The notes under the pieces are model-generated. The model saw nothing but the letters and a program-made list of their open reading frames with translations, made no database searches and was not told where the DNA came from. Shown here piece by piece: positions 48,766-62,110 of a DNA stretch of 64,000 nt (its first letter is position 1; the number at the start of each line of letters is the position of its first letter). The DNA comes from Tubiluchus corallicola (lineage: Eukaryota; Priapulida; Priapulimorpha; Priapulimorphida; Tubiluchidae). Made by a program: the position numbers and the translations under genes. The stretch spans positions 62,001-126,000 of the forward strand of contig JAQGDQ010000001.1 of assembly GCA_030141605.1 (NCBI GenBank), written 5' to 3'.

Positions 48766-51282
48766 AATTAATAATAATAAGAAGAAGAATTTACTGATCA
48801 TTAAAAGTTACATTAAAAATCATACAGAAAATAGTTGCGCAATCTAAATCAAAGATGGTGTAACTAAAACACTTTCATGATAAAAAAAAATCATTAAATT
48901 AAATTACATTTATGTCTAGAGGTGAACTGTGAACGTAACTACTTGTTGAACTTTGCATCTTTTGAATAATTGCGAGAGATAATTAATGGTCCACGTAACA
49001 ATAGAACAATACAAATTAGAATTTATAAATGGATAATGAATTAGTATAAATCAAAACACTCCCTAATAAAGCTAGTCAACATTAGGATCACATTTAAACA
49101 AGTCACCAATTGATGTGAAATCGAGTGTTGGATGTTTACTTCTTAACTCCGCGGTTTAGGTACAACAACAGAAAACATGTTCCTCGCTTTGAATCGAGGA
49201 GTTATCACAACTGACGTCAAGCATATTAATTCTGTGAATTAATTAATGCAGTGCAAATTCTGTAAAAAAAAACATCACTAGGCAACTGCTTTAATAAGCG
49301 TATTAATAGATGTATAAACAATAAAAAAATAGGAAACAACTGGATAGAGAATTTTGTCTCATTCAAAAGTTTTGACGAGGGACGATAGCCTAACAGGCCC
49401 TAACTAATTCTTCCAAAAGTTTTTGACGAGGGACGAACAACATAAATTATGTTGATCAGATGGGGTAAATTTAACGCTGATAGTTTTACAGCTGGTAATG
49501 GGATTCGTCGAAATAGTAATAGGTAAGCTGGTAAGGTGGCAAAATTCTTCACTGTTATTCAAATTCTATTTTAAAAATCAGCGGTGAACTTGCCAACTCG
49601 GTGTAGGTTTTCATATTGCGGAAGATTGCATTAATCATTTGGTGTATACTGATGGCATAATAACAGTCTTTTGGCAACAACCACGACAGGTTTGCAGAGA
49701 TTGGTAGATATTTTTAATAAATTTTCTAACAATTGTGATATTTTTGTAAATGTGGATAAAACTAAACTTGCCACGTTTCTCTCTACCCATTTGGAGCAGT
49801 TTACCTTTGACGTAACCGATCTAAGGTTTAAATAGTGCAACGTGGGCGAGATCTTTGTCTACGTGGGCAAGGGGCAGGCATCACTTCGCGCTTCCTGAAG
49901 AGAATGCTGCAACAGGGAACCCACTGAGCGAAATCTCCAGCCACTGCTACCATACTTAGCTATTGGAATGTCTAGTCTGCTTTGTTGACATCAGCGCCTT
50001 TGCCATTTTTTTCGCCTTCGCTAAGGTAACGAGAAATTCAGAAAATGGACCATTAAACCCTGTCGCGTTTTGTATCGAGATTTGTCTAATAATACTTTCC
50101 CTATCATGTTACATGGCTTATTAAATATGGTACTGTATATGGCAATATATATTGAATATTGTATATGGCAATACACCAGTTACTGAGCAATCATACTTTT
50201 GTATAACTGATATGATGATGTACATTGATAAATATTGTTTCTGGTATCGCTTCTGTACTCTATGGGCTTTGTATATTTCAATTTTAAGTGTTAACTATTG
50301 AATTACTTGTGTTTATTTATGTGTTATGAACAAGTACAAATGTGACAATTGCAGCTAGACTTATACAATGCTGTAAAGTAACTTTGTTTGAATTTTATAT
50401 GCTTCAGTTTCGATTAACAGTTTACTATAGATGAGTGTTTAGCTAGTATTATGAATAGGTACTGTAAGTACTGCCGGATGGGAAAGCCATACACCTGCCC
50501 TTCAACAAGTGCATAAGTTGGAAAGTAGGTTGTCGAACTATTTTATTTCGACGGCTTCATTCGGTACGTTTTTGCTATGACGTAAAGACGTTTGCTCTGT
50601 ACGTTTCACCTGGGGACTATGTAATTTGCTACAATTTGGCATTTAGCATTTTTAGAAGTGGGATTAGAGTTAAAGGACAGCAACATTTCCGGGCAGTCCA
50701 GATATTTTATGATGCATTTTGTGTACTATCGGAATTTACAGCCAAATGGATACTTGGGACAGTTTGCTTAATCCGTTATGGCATTACTACTGTTCACGTG
50801 GAAGGTTGGACTGAATATCATTGCATAAATTTACCTGACTATGCCTCGTATTTATTTTTCTTCCATATCTGGTAAACAACACTATGTCTAAGAAGTTTTG
50901 CAATAATTTGAAAGTTTGTTGTCCAAAGTTATAACATGATATAGGTTTGTTTTATTTAAAAATAGCTACACTCTAAAGATTAAGTATAGTCTTGTTGTCT
51001 GAGAGACCGTCTTTAGAAGTACTTTTAATTTAAACCAAAACGTAGTGCAGCACTCTGTTTGATTTTGAAAATATCTTTTGATCATCACAAATTTGTTCAT
51101 TAAATTTTGATCGTTTCTATACCAAGAATGCGTCTTTGGTGTGCGTTTTTTTTGCGGAATAAAAAATATTATGAATAATTCATACTTTGTTTGCTAAACA
51201 CAATAACAGCAACTCAAAGCCGACACTTAAGATCCCACTCGTGATTCAAGCCCACATCATTTGTCTGAAGGTACGGTCCGTA

Positions 51283-51335
51283 GAGGTGTGGGTGTGTGGG
51301 TGTGTGTGTATATGTGTATATGTGTATATATGTGT
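51283..51335. repeat. (TG)n microsatellite
   Basis: Alternating GT/GTG and TATGTG units over about 50 bases, about 160 bases past the protease stop codon on the minus strand. Confidence 0.85.
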
Positions 51336-51493
51336 TGCATGGCTTTATCGGAATTAAAAAGATTTTCCTGGTATACAGCTCATTAAATTACTTTCACTAC
51401 ATGTATTATTATTCATTTTTCATGCATAGTACTCAGGTAGGTCAACTATTATACTTTTAATTTCCATGAATTTTAATAAGTCGAACTCAGAAT

Positions 51494-54400
51494 CTAAAGG
51501 TCGTTTATTATGCAATCGTCAGAATTGAACGTAAACACGTTAAGTTTCCCACATTTTCCCAAGTGATTGTTGGAGGCGTAAGGCGATATTCCTCCAGCAG
51601 ATCCAGTACAACTGATTTGATTCACGTCTTTTTCCCAGAATCCAATGGTCCCTCTCATTAACACACCCTGTTACAAAAGAAAATAATTTAATTCTCTAAT
51701 TCTCTAAATAAAATAATTCTCTAATAATTTAGCCTCATCGGTGATCGATTACTACACTTTTATTATGTATAATATGTACAAGTAATATTTTGGTTTATAC
51801 TACAACAAATGACAACAACAATGACAATAACTGTGACAGCGGTAGCTAGACAAAGGCTCTGAGTGGGACATCTACAAAGTAAACCACAAATGATACCGTA
51901 GCGGCCAAATAAGAAACTTTAAATTACCAGTTACTAGAATTAATAACAATTGCAAATACAAGAATCTCCTCTTTGTTCCGAGCTACCTATAGTGCGAAAG
52001 CACAGCTAACTCAAAAAGTCCTTTGGAAAGCAAGAGAGTAGCAGCGTACCACCTTTAATACGAGAAATATACACACAACACCTCAAACCCGACTTCTATC
52101 GTGACAAGTTAATTAATTGCTGAGTTTTGTCATTTAATTTTGTAATTGTAAAACCGGAAAACCCGTTCTGACTAATTTGCTACGATTGAAGATCCGAAGA
52201 TTTCAGTTAGCGAACTTAGTTGAGTGCTCATCAAACCTGGTGCGGCGAAGATAGTCTAAAGATAAAATTGTTAAGTTCGTACGCAGTGTTGCGGTATGTA
52301 ATATGTAGTACACCTTGGAATTACGGGCCTGGGCCAAACGCGCGAGCGATTCTAAACTAAAGACTTCGAATCATTTTACTTCGAATTTCTATTACGTCCG
52401 CCGCGTGTAGGCAGAGTGGCTGCATATAATTTTGTGATTCTGAGGTTTGTTGTCAGTTACCTGTCTGTTGGCAGATCTGGAGACATTGATCCTATTATTA
52501 AAAATAATCGAAATTCTGAACCAAAAACGCTAACCTAAGCGTATGGACTATCTGATAAATATACAATACCTAGCTGTAAGCATGGTCGGATTAGCACTTT
52601 GCGGGGCCCTATCTCAGCTGGGAGGTGCTACGATCCCTTCCCGCAATAATGTTCGGAAGTATAAGCCTGAAAGGCATTTCTGTTCTTTCATAACTTCATA
52701 ACTTCAACAAGTTATTGAAAATGTAGGGTGCATTAATTGTATGAGTGCAGGTACGGGCGCGGGGTCCTTCTAGAACGCCTGACCTAGTTGGCCTATTCAA
52801 TAATCCGCCTTTTAAAACACAAGAAAGCCCTCCACTTACATAAAGCTTAAAAATTCGTCTTGAAATTTTATAAAACTTAAACATTACCATTTTGCATGCA
52901 GGGCTTATGTCGACAGTAACGCTGTATAAAATTTGCGAATTTTGCGAAAACTCCCGCTGTGACCGTCAGGTGCAGCCATTTTAATGGTAGGTCGTTTGAA
53001 ACAAGTTTAGATATGTATTAATTGTATTGACATTGCGTGACGTTTGAAAAACATAATTAGCGCATTCGTAGAAGACACGTTACTATATAAGTAAAATTTT
53101 AAATTACTGTATCTTATCAATATGATCAAAAAAAAGTTTTTTGGTTAGTGAGTGGCTCACTCCGAGTGAATGATAGTTTACCAATTTGCATGAAAATTTT
53201 AAATTATTCTAGTAATATAAGTCTTTCAAGTAGACAAGCGAAATGCTATGTAATATAGATTTACGTGGATAGTTTTTTTGAGACATAATTTAACATCGTC
53301 TTTTCTTCCCTTGATTTACGTTTACGTAGCGACGTCATATAATGGCTCCCGCCGGAACAGTATTGCGTGACGTTTAAAATGAAGACAAGCAAAAATTCCC
53401 TTTAACGCGAGTATGATATATGCATAAAATTGCTGTAAAATAGCAACATTTTTAAGGCGAACTTTTTGAAACCTATTTCAGGTATCATTTTTCTTGTCCT
53501 TTAAGTACGCATCTTTATGCTGTTACCGTATAGGCCATTTACATAAACCAAAACTCTCCTGACTTCAATCTTTTAAATTCTAACCTTTACTTCAAACCAC
53601 CCATCTTCTGTTTTGCTACAGTCAATTTCTATTTCCAACATCCAGTAATGATCTCCGAATGAGTTCCAGATCTGGAAACCGTCGCTTAGGGGGTCATTTG
53701 TGGTCCACGCCAGTGGAGATCCAAGAGGATGTAAACCACTATAGCTGCCTACAAATATGTAAATAAAAACTGTAAACGTCTGTTGTACACATATACGGCC
53801 TAATTTTACTTCAGGTGCATAGTAAGCTTATAAAGCAGGATCGTTAAATACGTGAAAGCGCCAGCTTGTAGGAATCTATGCCCAATAAACATGTTTATAA
53901 TACTGGATTGCTTGTAATAATTTAATTTAAGCAATTTAATGCGTATGATTGATATCAACCAATACGCGTATACATGTAGACGTATATTGTACGTACACAG
54001 TTACTGTGAAGTAATTTAAAGTAGCGAGCGAGTTTTTTGATAGTTAACAAAATTTCAAGAGTTTATCAATTAGTTCAGTTAGAAAGCCGCTTATCATTTA
54101 TTCGCTTATCCTCTCATTGTTTGAGTGGATGAATGCTTTAGCTAAATGCGCCGCGTTAAGAATGTGTAGTGTAGATGAAAGATAGTTTGATGGTTTACAA
54201 ATGCGACTGCTACAATAGATGTGGTCGTAATTCAAAAAATGGATGGCTGAAATTTAGGGTTAGACCAGGGAGTTGCAAATTCAACAATGAATATAATCTA
54301 AACTATATACTGCTACTGCTACTACTACTGCTACTACAGCTACTACTGCTACTATCAGCTTTCACCCCCCCTCTCGGCCGCATTCTGATTGACTGATGTT

Positions 54401-57400
54401 AGTAATCTACCATGTCTGTTACATGTCATAAAACCTTGGCTTAATTAGATGTTCGCATGCAGGTATAAAGAAATCAATCACAATTGATTAGTACCACCTT
54501 GATTAGGCTCTGCTCCATACCAGTCTAGGTGATTGTCTTGATGCTTCCACGAATGATAGGACACGTAAGATGAATGGACGTCTCCAACGTGCTTGATTGG
54601 AATGGAACATTGGCTCGTATATGCATCATTTGTACAACCTGTTAGTAAGATTAATTTTTTAAGTCATTACAGAACATTTCGACGGTTATTAATTTATTAT
54701 CGGAGCTCGAGTTATATTGCATCTAGAATCGATCATGCTTATTGTGCACGTGTGGTGCACCAATGCTAACAAAAGAAATCGGCACTAAACAAGAAAACCA
54801 CTTGTATTTGTACAGAGCACAGCGCTTTTCTACTCTGCATTTCCTACGGTGTAATCAGCCATTCATTAGAAAAAAGAATACAGTGTTATTCATCCGTGTT
54901 CAATTTCAGAGCTTTTCCTGCTCAACATATTTTATGTCGCGATTATTAGTGATCTTTGGCTTGAGTTTGATCTCAGTCTAGGAACTTCGTTTTGTCTCGC
55001 AATATTAACTTTACATGCGTGATGGTATTTTTACATAAGAAGAAAGCTATAGATGAACTTGACCTCAAATAATCTGTCACATTGTATGTCCGTAAAACAG
55101 AGTCGAACCCATTGCCTCTCGGGTTATGTTTTTCATGCCTATTTTGGAGTAGTTTAAACTGGATCAAGAGTATCAAAGATATTTTAGTTTTAGTTGATCA
55201 ATGGAACCAAACTTCAACAATAATAATTATCAGAAATAAGTAATTTTTTTAGGGGGGGGAGTCAAAAAGCAGCAGATTTACCAAATAGGATAACTTCGTT
55301 ACTGGTAAATATTTGCTACAATGATAGCGGCCGAGGGTGTGCTGACACTTATAAATAATTTTGTAATTGATGAGAACACTTCAAGTAAAAATGTAAACTT
55401 AATAAAACTCGGCAATGTCCTCGGCAAAGGATTGTGTATTTTCAGGGACAAAGTCAATGATGTGGCAGCTCTAGGTAATATGATGCCCTAGGAAAGTATT
55501 TTTAGCATCCCCTTTTCAACGGGTATTAACTCTGCGATTCCATGCACCACACCCTCAAAACTGAATTTTTGTTGCATAGAATAATGCGTAATGGCACCTG
55601 TGTGCTAGACTTATAAGTGTACTAATTAACTGAAGTTAACTACCTATCTACGATTGATTTCATTCCAAATTGAATGTATGACCATATAGTACTGGGTCTT
55701 CAAGAGAAATAAGAATTTCTACAATGTCTGCTGTACACATTTCATCAGGTGCATACACTTGACTGGATTATCGCTCAACCTTTTCTTCAGAAAATTTTTG
55801 AAACACTAATTCTTTTTCGCGTACATCCATTTCACTACTTAGATCGTCTTTAAAACAACAACTTGCAAATAGTTCATTAGCGTATCTTTTTGTTGTTCAG
55901 TGTCCAACCGCATGCTTTTTTCATTTCGTTTTCTTTATTACGCTCCTGAGGGCTTCGATTGTTATAGGTTTGTCCGCTATAATTAGATAAATTATACACC
56001 TAGAAAACAACTTTTTATTAGCGGAAGGAATTACTTTCTCTGCTGTTTTTTGTGTACAATATAAACAGGATAGCGCGTTTAGATGAAATGATGTAATATT
56101 AGGAAGCCAGGTACAGTAAAACTAGATTGTTTATCTGAGGATGAGACATTCGTGTTAGCATTAACGAATCATACATTCTGACAGGCAAGAAATTCGTTTC
56201 GTTTCAGTTACCTGAAGTATTATGCACACATACAATTACACATAGACTATGTTATGTTAAACTTAAAAATGGATTACTTCTAGAATTTGGCGATCCCCCA
56301 AGTGGTAGAGCTAGCGTTTGACTCAAACGAAATGATTAAATTACCTGGTCGTATTGCATGATCAATTCCTCCACGTGCAAAAAGGTTCTCACCCGGAACA
56401 GATTCATATTTCATAAAGACTACAGTCCGTGTACCGAGCAATCTACAAAACAATGAAATTGCCGCAAGTTTTCGGATACTCGTTTGCGATATAACTCTCG
56501 TAATTTTGTATATTTTGACTAACTAGCTAGTAGCAGAATAGCAGTATACGGCATATAATTTTGATATACATGGTGACTGTTTTCGACATAGAGGTCTTAC
56601 TTCATTTAAAAGGTATACGTACAAGTCAGTGCTTGATTTAAGCCAGCTCAGATAATTGCTTATTCTAGTAAATACTGTAGGTTGACCTGGTGTTCCACAG
56701 CCGATACCCCAGGACACAACTCCAACCAACGTCGTCTTATCGTTGAATTCCACTGTTAATGGTCCACCCGAATCACCCTAGAATAATTCAGAATACATGT
56801 GTGACGGCGTAACGGGGTCGGTTCTTAGGGTGAGGAAGTACCCGAGACCTGACTACTAGCCGAGTGTGATAAGGGCTTATAGCTACGAGGGGTTCTCACG
56901 CTGCTACTCCTTTAGTCATCAGGCATCGATTACGTCTTCATACATAAATAGCAAAAGAGTTAAGCTTAGGTTCAACGATATATTTTGACATGACAATTTT
57001 AACAAATTAAGCTAGGTTGTAATACGATGCAAACACGTAAAATGCACATAACGTATAGCTACCTCATTAATATTAGTGCTCTAGCTAAATACTCATACCG
57101 TGGCGCCATGTAATGGGAGAAATAATGTACAGACGTCCGGTTGGCCGGCAGGTTTCTCAACAAGTCCTGTTCACCACAAAGAGTAAGAAAGGAGCTCCTG
57201 ACGACTGGTATCTGTCGCTCACCACCAGCGTACTCCCACCATTGGTCCTCGGAACTCCAAGCGTCACTTATGGCTGACTCGTATGGGAATCCTCTTAAGC
57301 AACGACTCTAATAACTCGAAGGCCGACTTCCATTACTACGATGGTCTCACCAGGTGTGGCTATCCACCAGTCCATCAAATACGGCCACTAATCACCATTT

Positions 57401-59918
57401 CACAGCGGGTGTACCCAGTTCCTCCATAACAATTACACTGCAACTAGTTCTTGCACCTAGCGCTTCATTCATTAGTGTAATTTGGAACAATAAAGGTTCA
57501 AAGCATTAAGCTGCTGATAATCATTCTACGTTTGTCTGGACTAGTTAAAAGGTGAAAGCATTTCAACCACTTCTGACATGTATGTAACTGAGCGTCGTAT
57601 AGCCCATGCTGACTGTCTATTTCCACACAGGTAACGGCGATCAGAAAATAGGTCAGTGTCAAGCAAGTGCTTCATAGAATAAGCGATTACCACTGTAAGG
57701 GGGAAAGAGCTAGAACAAACTAAATACCTATTACTATCTATGCTCAAACGAGGTAGCTATAAACAGTAGGCTACTATGAGGTAGTTATGAGCAATAACAG
57801 TAATAACAATAGTGGTGCAAGGGCAAATATAGCTCAAACTAATGCCGGTATTGAATTGAGGCACCATAGACCTATGGGGCCGTCACAACATACAACATGT
57901 GTGAGCCATCTGTAGCGGTCTTTTGTATATTGTTAAGCTATAATTAACATAGTCAGATATAAAATTAAAATAACGCGGAATCATCAAGCTTTTATTCACT
58001 AGAGTCAAGCAATGCTAATTCATTGTTGTAGTTAAGCCCATATACTACACGAAATTCGTAATTCTAATTTCTTACCCCACAAGCAGCGACTCCACCACTG
58101 ACGTCGCCAGCGCAGATCCACACGTCGGCATCAACTGGAGCATAACCTGGTGCATCATTACATGCTTTTGCTGTCCATATAGGCATATTAACCATTTTCA
58201 AATTCACAGATGTGGAACATCCTGTATATGAAGAAGTCGTTATCTTTATAAATTAGTATAAGACTGAACAGTTTGAGTGAGTAGTTTTGAAAGCATTGTT
58301 TATATTTAATGCAACTATAATTACCATGACCAATTAATTTTCAAAAAATTGCTGGCTTAACAAACTCGTTGTCATATTGCTCTTAGACAGTAACAGTTCA
58401 CAAAGGTAAATGTATCACGTTACCATTAGGTTAACATTTATTTCATGATAGTAAGTCCTTCTAAATCGCGGTGTACCGCGCGAAAACGTGTATCCGAAAA
58501 ATGTAAAATGTATTATTCCGATAACAAAGGCCAAGAAAGGTGATGTTGAAATAAAATATTCAAGTATATAAGTATTAGCAGTTAATTGTGACCAAACTGC
58601 ATTTTTATACGATCATATAGAAAAGTGACGGCACGTGTTCCATTTATTATATACTTTTTTGACGACTTTTCCAGCTATGCGTCTCTTATCTTGCGTGACT
58701 TTCAGCATCAGCAGAATCTGACAGATACCAAGAGAACACAACAATCGTAAACTTCAGTGTTTGCACTATGTTTATTACCGAAATGTTTATGCTGTCGATT
58801 CAGTGCGAAGAGCTTCTCGTTTTCATCTTGTATGTACAGTATATTCAAACTGACGAATTTCACTTTGTAATTAAGTGTACTTTTTAAAATGATTTGAGAA
58901 ACTTATCGGGCTACTACTAGAACTATATCTGTTTTTTATGCTTGAGTAATAGTGATAAATTTATTCTGTTGATGGGCAGCAGTGATTACAAAATTGTTAA
59001 AATAATCGTTAGCTATGTTGATAAAACCTATAGCAATTAACGTTTCAAATACTTGACTAATAGTTGTTTTATGATGTATTAAATTACTAATGGGAACTAG
59101 TTTGAACCATAGAATGTTTTAAATTTACTATTAATTTTTTAGTATGTCTCATTCTTTGTTTCCATGTGTTGATCATATTTCATGAATTGAAATTATAAAT
59201 TTGTATGTATTTGTTTATGTTTAATTGGCATAGTAAAGGTTACTAAAAGATATTATTTAGATTAATATTAGCAAAACTGTAGCTAAAATAGCTGCATGGC
59301 ACTGGCTATGTTATACCCTCACAGGTGGCGCCCCATCCTGACGTTGTCCCAATGTAAGTATCAAAGTTTTCTTCGTGATTATCCGGTAGCTCAACCGGTT
59401 CAATAGACTCAAGGTGCGTGTTCGCTTCTCCATTCATTTCAATAACAGCTAGATCGTGGTAGCCAGTTGAAGAAGTGTACAGTGGGTGTATTATGATTCG
59501 TGATACCACCAGTTCCTGGACAGGGCTAGTCAGCCGATCGAGTTGACCCAGTTGCACAGTAAATCGTGATGGATACATGTCAATGCTAAAATTAACATTA
59601 TTATGATAAGGAAAAGATTTCAGAATAGTTTCTAATTGGTTATATTAACGTAAATATGTCGTGCACAAGGCTATGTTTGATTTAACCAAAGGTTGTATGA
59701 TTTATACATGCGTAAAGTAGGTCACATTGTTCATTGCTCTTTAAATTTGATGACAGACAATTTTGACTCTGAACTAATACAGAAATGTTTTAACTAATAC
59801 ATGTTTGTACTACTTAACAGAAAAGAAAACTGACTGAAGTCAAACTAAAATCAAAGCAAAAGAGTAATAGATTTTAGTACCTTTAATTTAACGAGAGGCG
59901 TTTTGTGTAACCAAATAA

Positions 59919-59961
<43 letters not shown>

Positions 59962-61157
59962 ATACCTTTATATGCGCATTTTTATACAGGTACAATAAAA
60001 ATGTATAACAACACGTCAAGACAACATGAACGCTGTTCGCAATAATAAATTGTATAAGACAGAGGCTTACTTTCTAACGCAGTGCGCCGCAGTTAAAGCA
60101 TATCGTTTACTTAACAAAACGCCACCACATAACTGTCCTCCCAGATAGGTGACAGCAACGGTATGAGGAACGTCTCCAAGTTTCGCATTTGTGCCTCCTA
60201 CAATTCGAGATGTCGCCTCATAAGCTGAAAAATAATAAGCTGCACACTTGTAAACTTTATCTTGCGTTATACATCATTAAGTTATCTCTCGTTATACATT
60301 TTCAATTACGTTTAAATTAATGAATGAAGTACATGTAATAATTAATTGCATGCCCCATTAAGCAATTTTGCCAGTACATAAACGCAACCATTTTACCTAA
60401 ACGTGATTATGACACCTGACTATAATATCACATGATGTACATCGTTGGCGTTATTATAGGGTTCGCCCTTTAAAATTTTCGCAGAATATTTTCTAATTTA
60501 CAGAAGTTCGCTCATACAAGCGTGTGATCTAAACACGGATTAAACGCAATCAGTTTGTTATGCCTGTCTCCTACTGTAATAATAAATATTGAATATTAGC
60601 TCAGAATACTGAAGCAAGTTTATGATTAAATTTAATGAGAAAAACAGAATGTAGTAGTTCAGCAAGTGTTTCAATAATTTGGTACTTCAATATCAGGGGT
60701 TAGGCAACTCAATAGCCGAATTACTTACAGACAAGCACTTGAAAGGAATTCGTTACTGATTATAAGACTATTTAAGAGCAAAATCTTTGAGGAGTTTTCG
60801 CTACTAATAAATAATATTTATGCTTTAACATACTCCATAAAGTCATTATAGTTCATGCATGTAATTATTAAACATGTTCAGATTCGAATGTACAACGAGA
60901 GATCGCCGTTGAATGATATATTTCTGTACATTAAATTTCTGTACATTTCTGTACATTTCTGTACATTAAAATCTGCTGTTTGTTAGCATCTCTTTAAAAA
61001 ATATGTCATAAATAGGCTAAAAATAGCACATTATTTGAAATAAAAAAACGGCTAAATTACAATTATTTTTGCAATTTGTAGACCAAGTGTACCTGTAATA
61101 CTTACCGCACAGAGATCCCAATAAAGTCCACAAATATAGGAGCAAATAAAAATTCAT
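51494..61157 (-). CDS. Secreted chymotrypsin-family (S1) serine protease with novel Cys/Trp-rich C-terminal domain, 9 exons, 450 aa
   Basis: Exons, read downward: 61157-61106, 60224-60071, 59585-59317, 58221-58076, 56777-56623, 56442-56345, 54638-54498, 53748-53585 and 51667-51494 (TAG stop). All phases agree. A signal peptide (MNFYLLLYLWTLLGSLCA) and a very short propeptide precede R24|IVGG, a tryptic activation site. The triad is intact: TAAHC (His65), YHDLAV (Asp113), CGGDSGGP (Ser210). The S1 pocket has Ala at the 189 position, Gly at 216 and Thr at 226, so trypsin specificity is unlikely; elastase- or chymotrypsin-like is possible. Residues about 259-450 form a separate domain with six cysteines and many Trp/Tyr (RTVVFMKYESVPGENLFARG, HLDWYGAEPN, DHYWMLEIEIDCS, SNNHLGKCGKLNVF). 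From memory this resembles an accessory domain of some invertebrate alpha-amylases, but I cannot verify that. The donor of exon 5 (GTACGT) is the weakest splice call. Confidence 0.88.
52805..53530 (+). repeat. Dispersed repeat family R2, copy 2, in protease intron 8
   Basis: Shares, in the same order and orientation, CTTACATAAAGCTTAAAAA, GTCTTGAAATTTTATA, GCTGTATAAAA, TGAAACAAGTTTAGATA, AAATTACTGTATCTTATCAA, GTTTACCAATTTG, AAGCGAAATG, GACGTCAT and GCATAAAATTGCT with 27430-28100. About 70% identical by eye, truncated at both ends. Confidence 0.85.
54306..54353. repeat. (CTA/CTG)n trinucleotide repeat
   Basis: CTACTG and CTACTA units repeated over about 48 bases within protease intron 7. Confidence 0.9.
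56795..58075. other. Protease intron 4, containing a GC-richer block
   Basis: The stretch 57100-57480 is clearly less AT-rich than its surroundings and contains ACCGTGGCGCCATGTAATGG, which recalls sequence near LTR retrotransposon ends. No LTR pair, gag or pol sequence was found, so no element is called. Confidence 0.3.
59922..59957. repeat. (AT)n microsatellite
   Basis: About 17 AT dinucleotides within protease intron 2. Confidence 0.95.
60928..60970. repeat. Short tandem repeat TTTCTGTACA
   Basis: Four copies of a 10-base unit, partly separated by TTAAA, within protease intron 1. Confidence 0.85.
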
Positions 61158-61784
61158 AATTTAGTAAGAGAAAAGCTCTAAATTTCCAAGAGCACCCAAC
61201 ACTTGTGACGTCTTTTTAGATGTCAAAAAGCTGTACAAAAATAATTTAGTGTGAATGTCAACATCTGTTCTGTGCGCAGAATATGTGAGGCGGATGCAGT
61301 ATTTATTATCATATAAACCCTTTCCGTAGCTGAACTTTGCTGTACACAACTCTGATGGTCCTGCCTTGCGCCGGGGTTTATCACCCTTGATCTTATCTTT
61401 TTTTAACTAAATAAAATGAACTTCTTGCCCGGTGTCCTACACTGCTTGCTTGTAGCCGAAATTTACGTTTATCCAAAAGGTTACTTCGATCAGTTTGATG
61501 GGGTCTGCCAGCGTTTGAAAGATATTTCTGTATAAAAGACGGTCGTTCTGTTAAATTTAGAGTAAGGCAACGCATCAGTTTCTACGTTTCATGGCGAATC
61601 CAATGATATATGACATGCCTTTGTACGGCTTATGGCTTGTTTCACAAAGCGTTTAAAAATTATATTGTCCCATATATTAAGTATAGGATCGACGTAGGTA
61701 TGAAAAACGAAATATAGCCATCATACATATATATATATATATAAATTTAATTGTATGTTGTAGTATTTTTAATAACTACTGGCG

Positions 61785-62110
61785 AAACGATAGACTGTCG
61801 AAATGAAGTACGGGTGAAAAGATACACTGTTGAAGTGATGCACTGGCGAAGTATACTACTATTTAAATATTTTTTGCACTATTACTTATATCAACTGGCG
61901 AAATATTAGATTGGCTAAATGACGCATGGCGAAAAGGTAATCTGACAAAGTATGCTACTATCTAAATACTTTTTGCAATATTTCTAATATTAACTGGCGA
62001 AAAATTAGGCTGGCGAAGTGTACTACTATTTAAATACTTTTTGCACCATTTCTATCATGAACTGGCGAATTGTGCCCTGGCGAAACATTATGCAATCGCC
62101 ACGCTACGGC
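61785..62110. repeat. Degenerate tandem array with CTGGCGAA motifs
   Basis: ACTGGCGAA, or one-base variants, recurs about ten times. A longer phrase, TACTACTATTTAAATACTTT followed by TTGCA, recurs at about 61853, 61950 and 62021, so the unit is about 70-100 bp. Confidence 0.75.

Larger units (their letters stand above)
45331..51493. other. Intergenic region with no recognisable gene
   Basis: AT-rich with some GC-richer stretches (47340-47960). It holds (ATT)n at 48718-48765, a short poly-C/(CA)n at 48455-48480 and (TG)n at 51283-51335. A motif TTTTGACGAGGGACGA is duplicated at about 49369 and 49419. Undetected short 5' exons of the zinc-finger gene are possible here. Confidence 0.45.

Noticed and set aside
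50636-50875. 79-codon plus frame downstream of nothing recognisable
   Set aside because: No family resemblance, and no plausible start context or splice partners.
57100-57480. LTR retrotransposon remnant in protease intron 4
   Set aside because: GC-richer, with a TGGCGCC-like motif, but no matching LTR pair or gag/pol frame was found.
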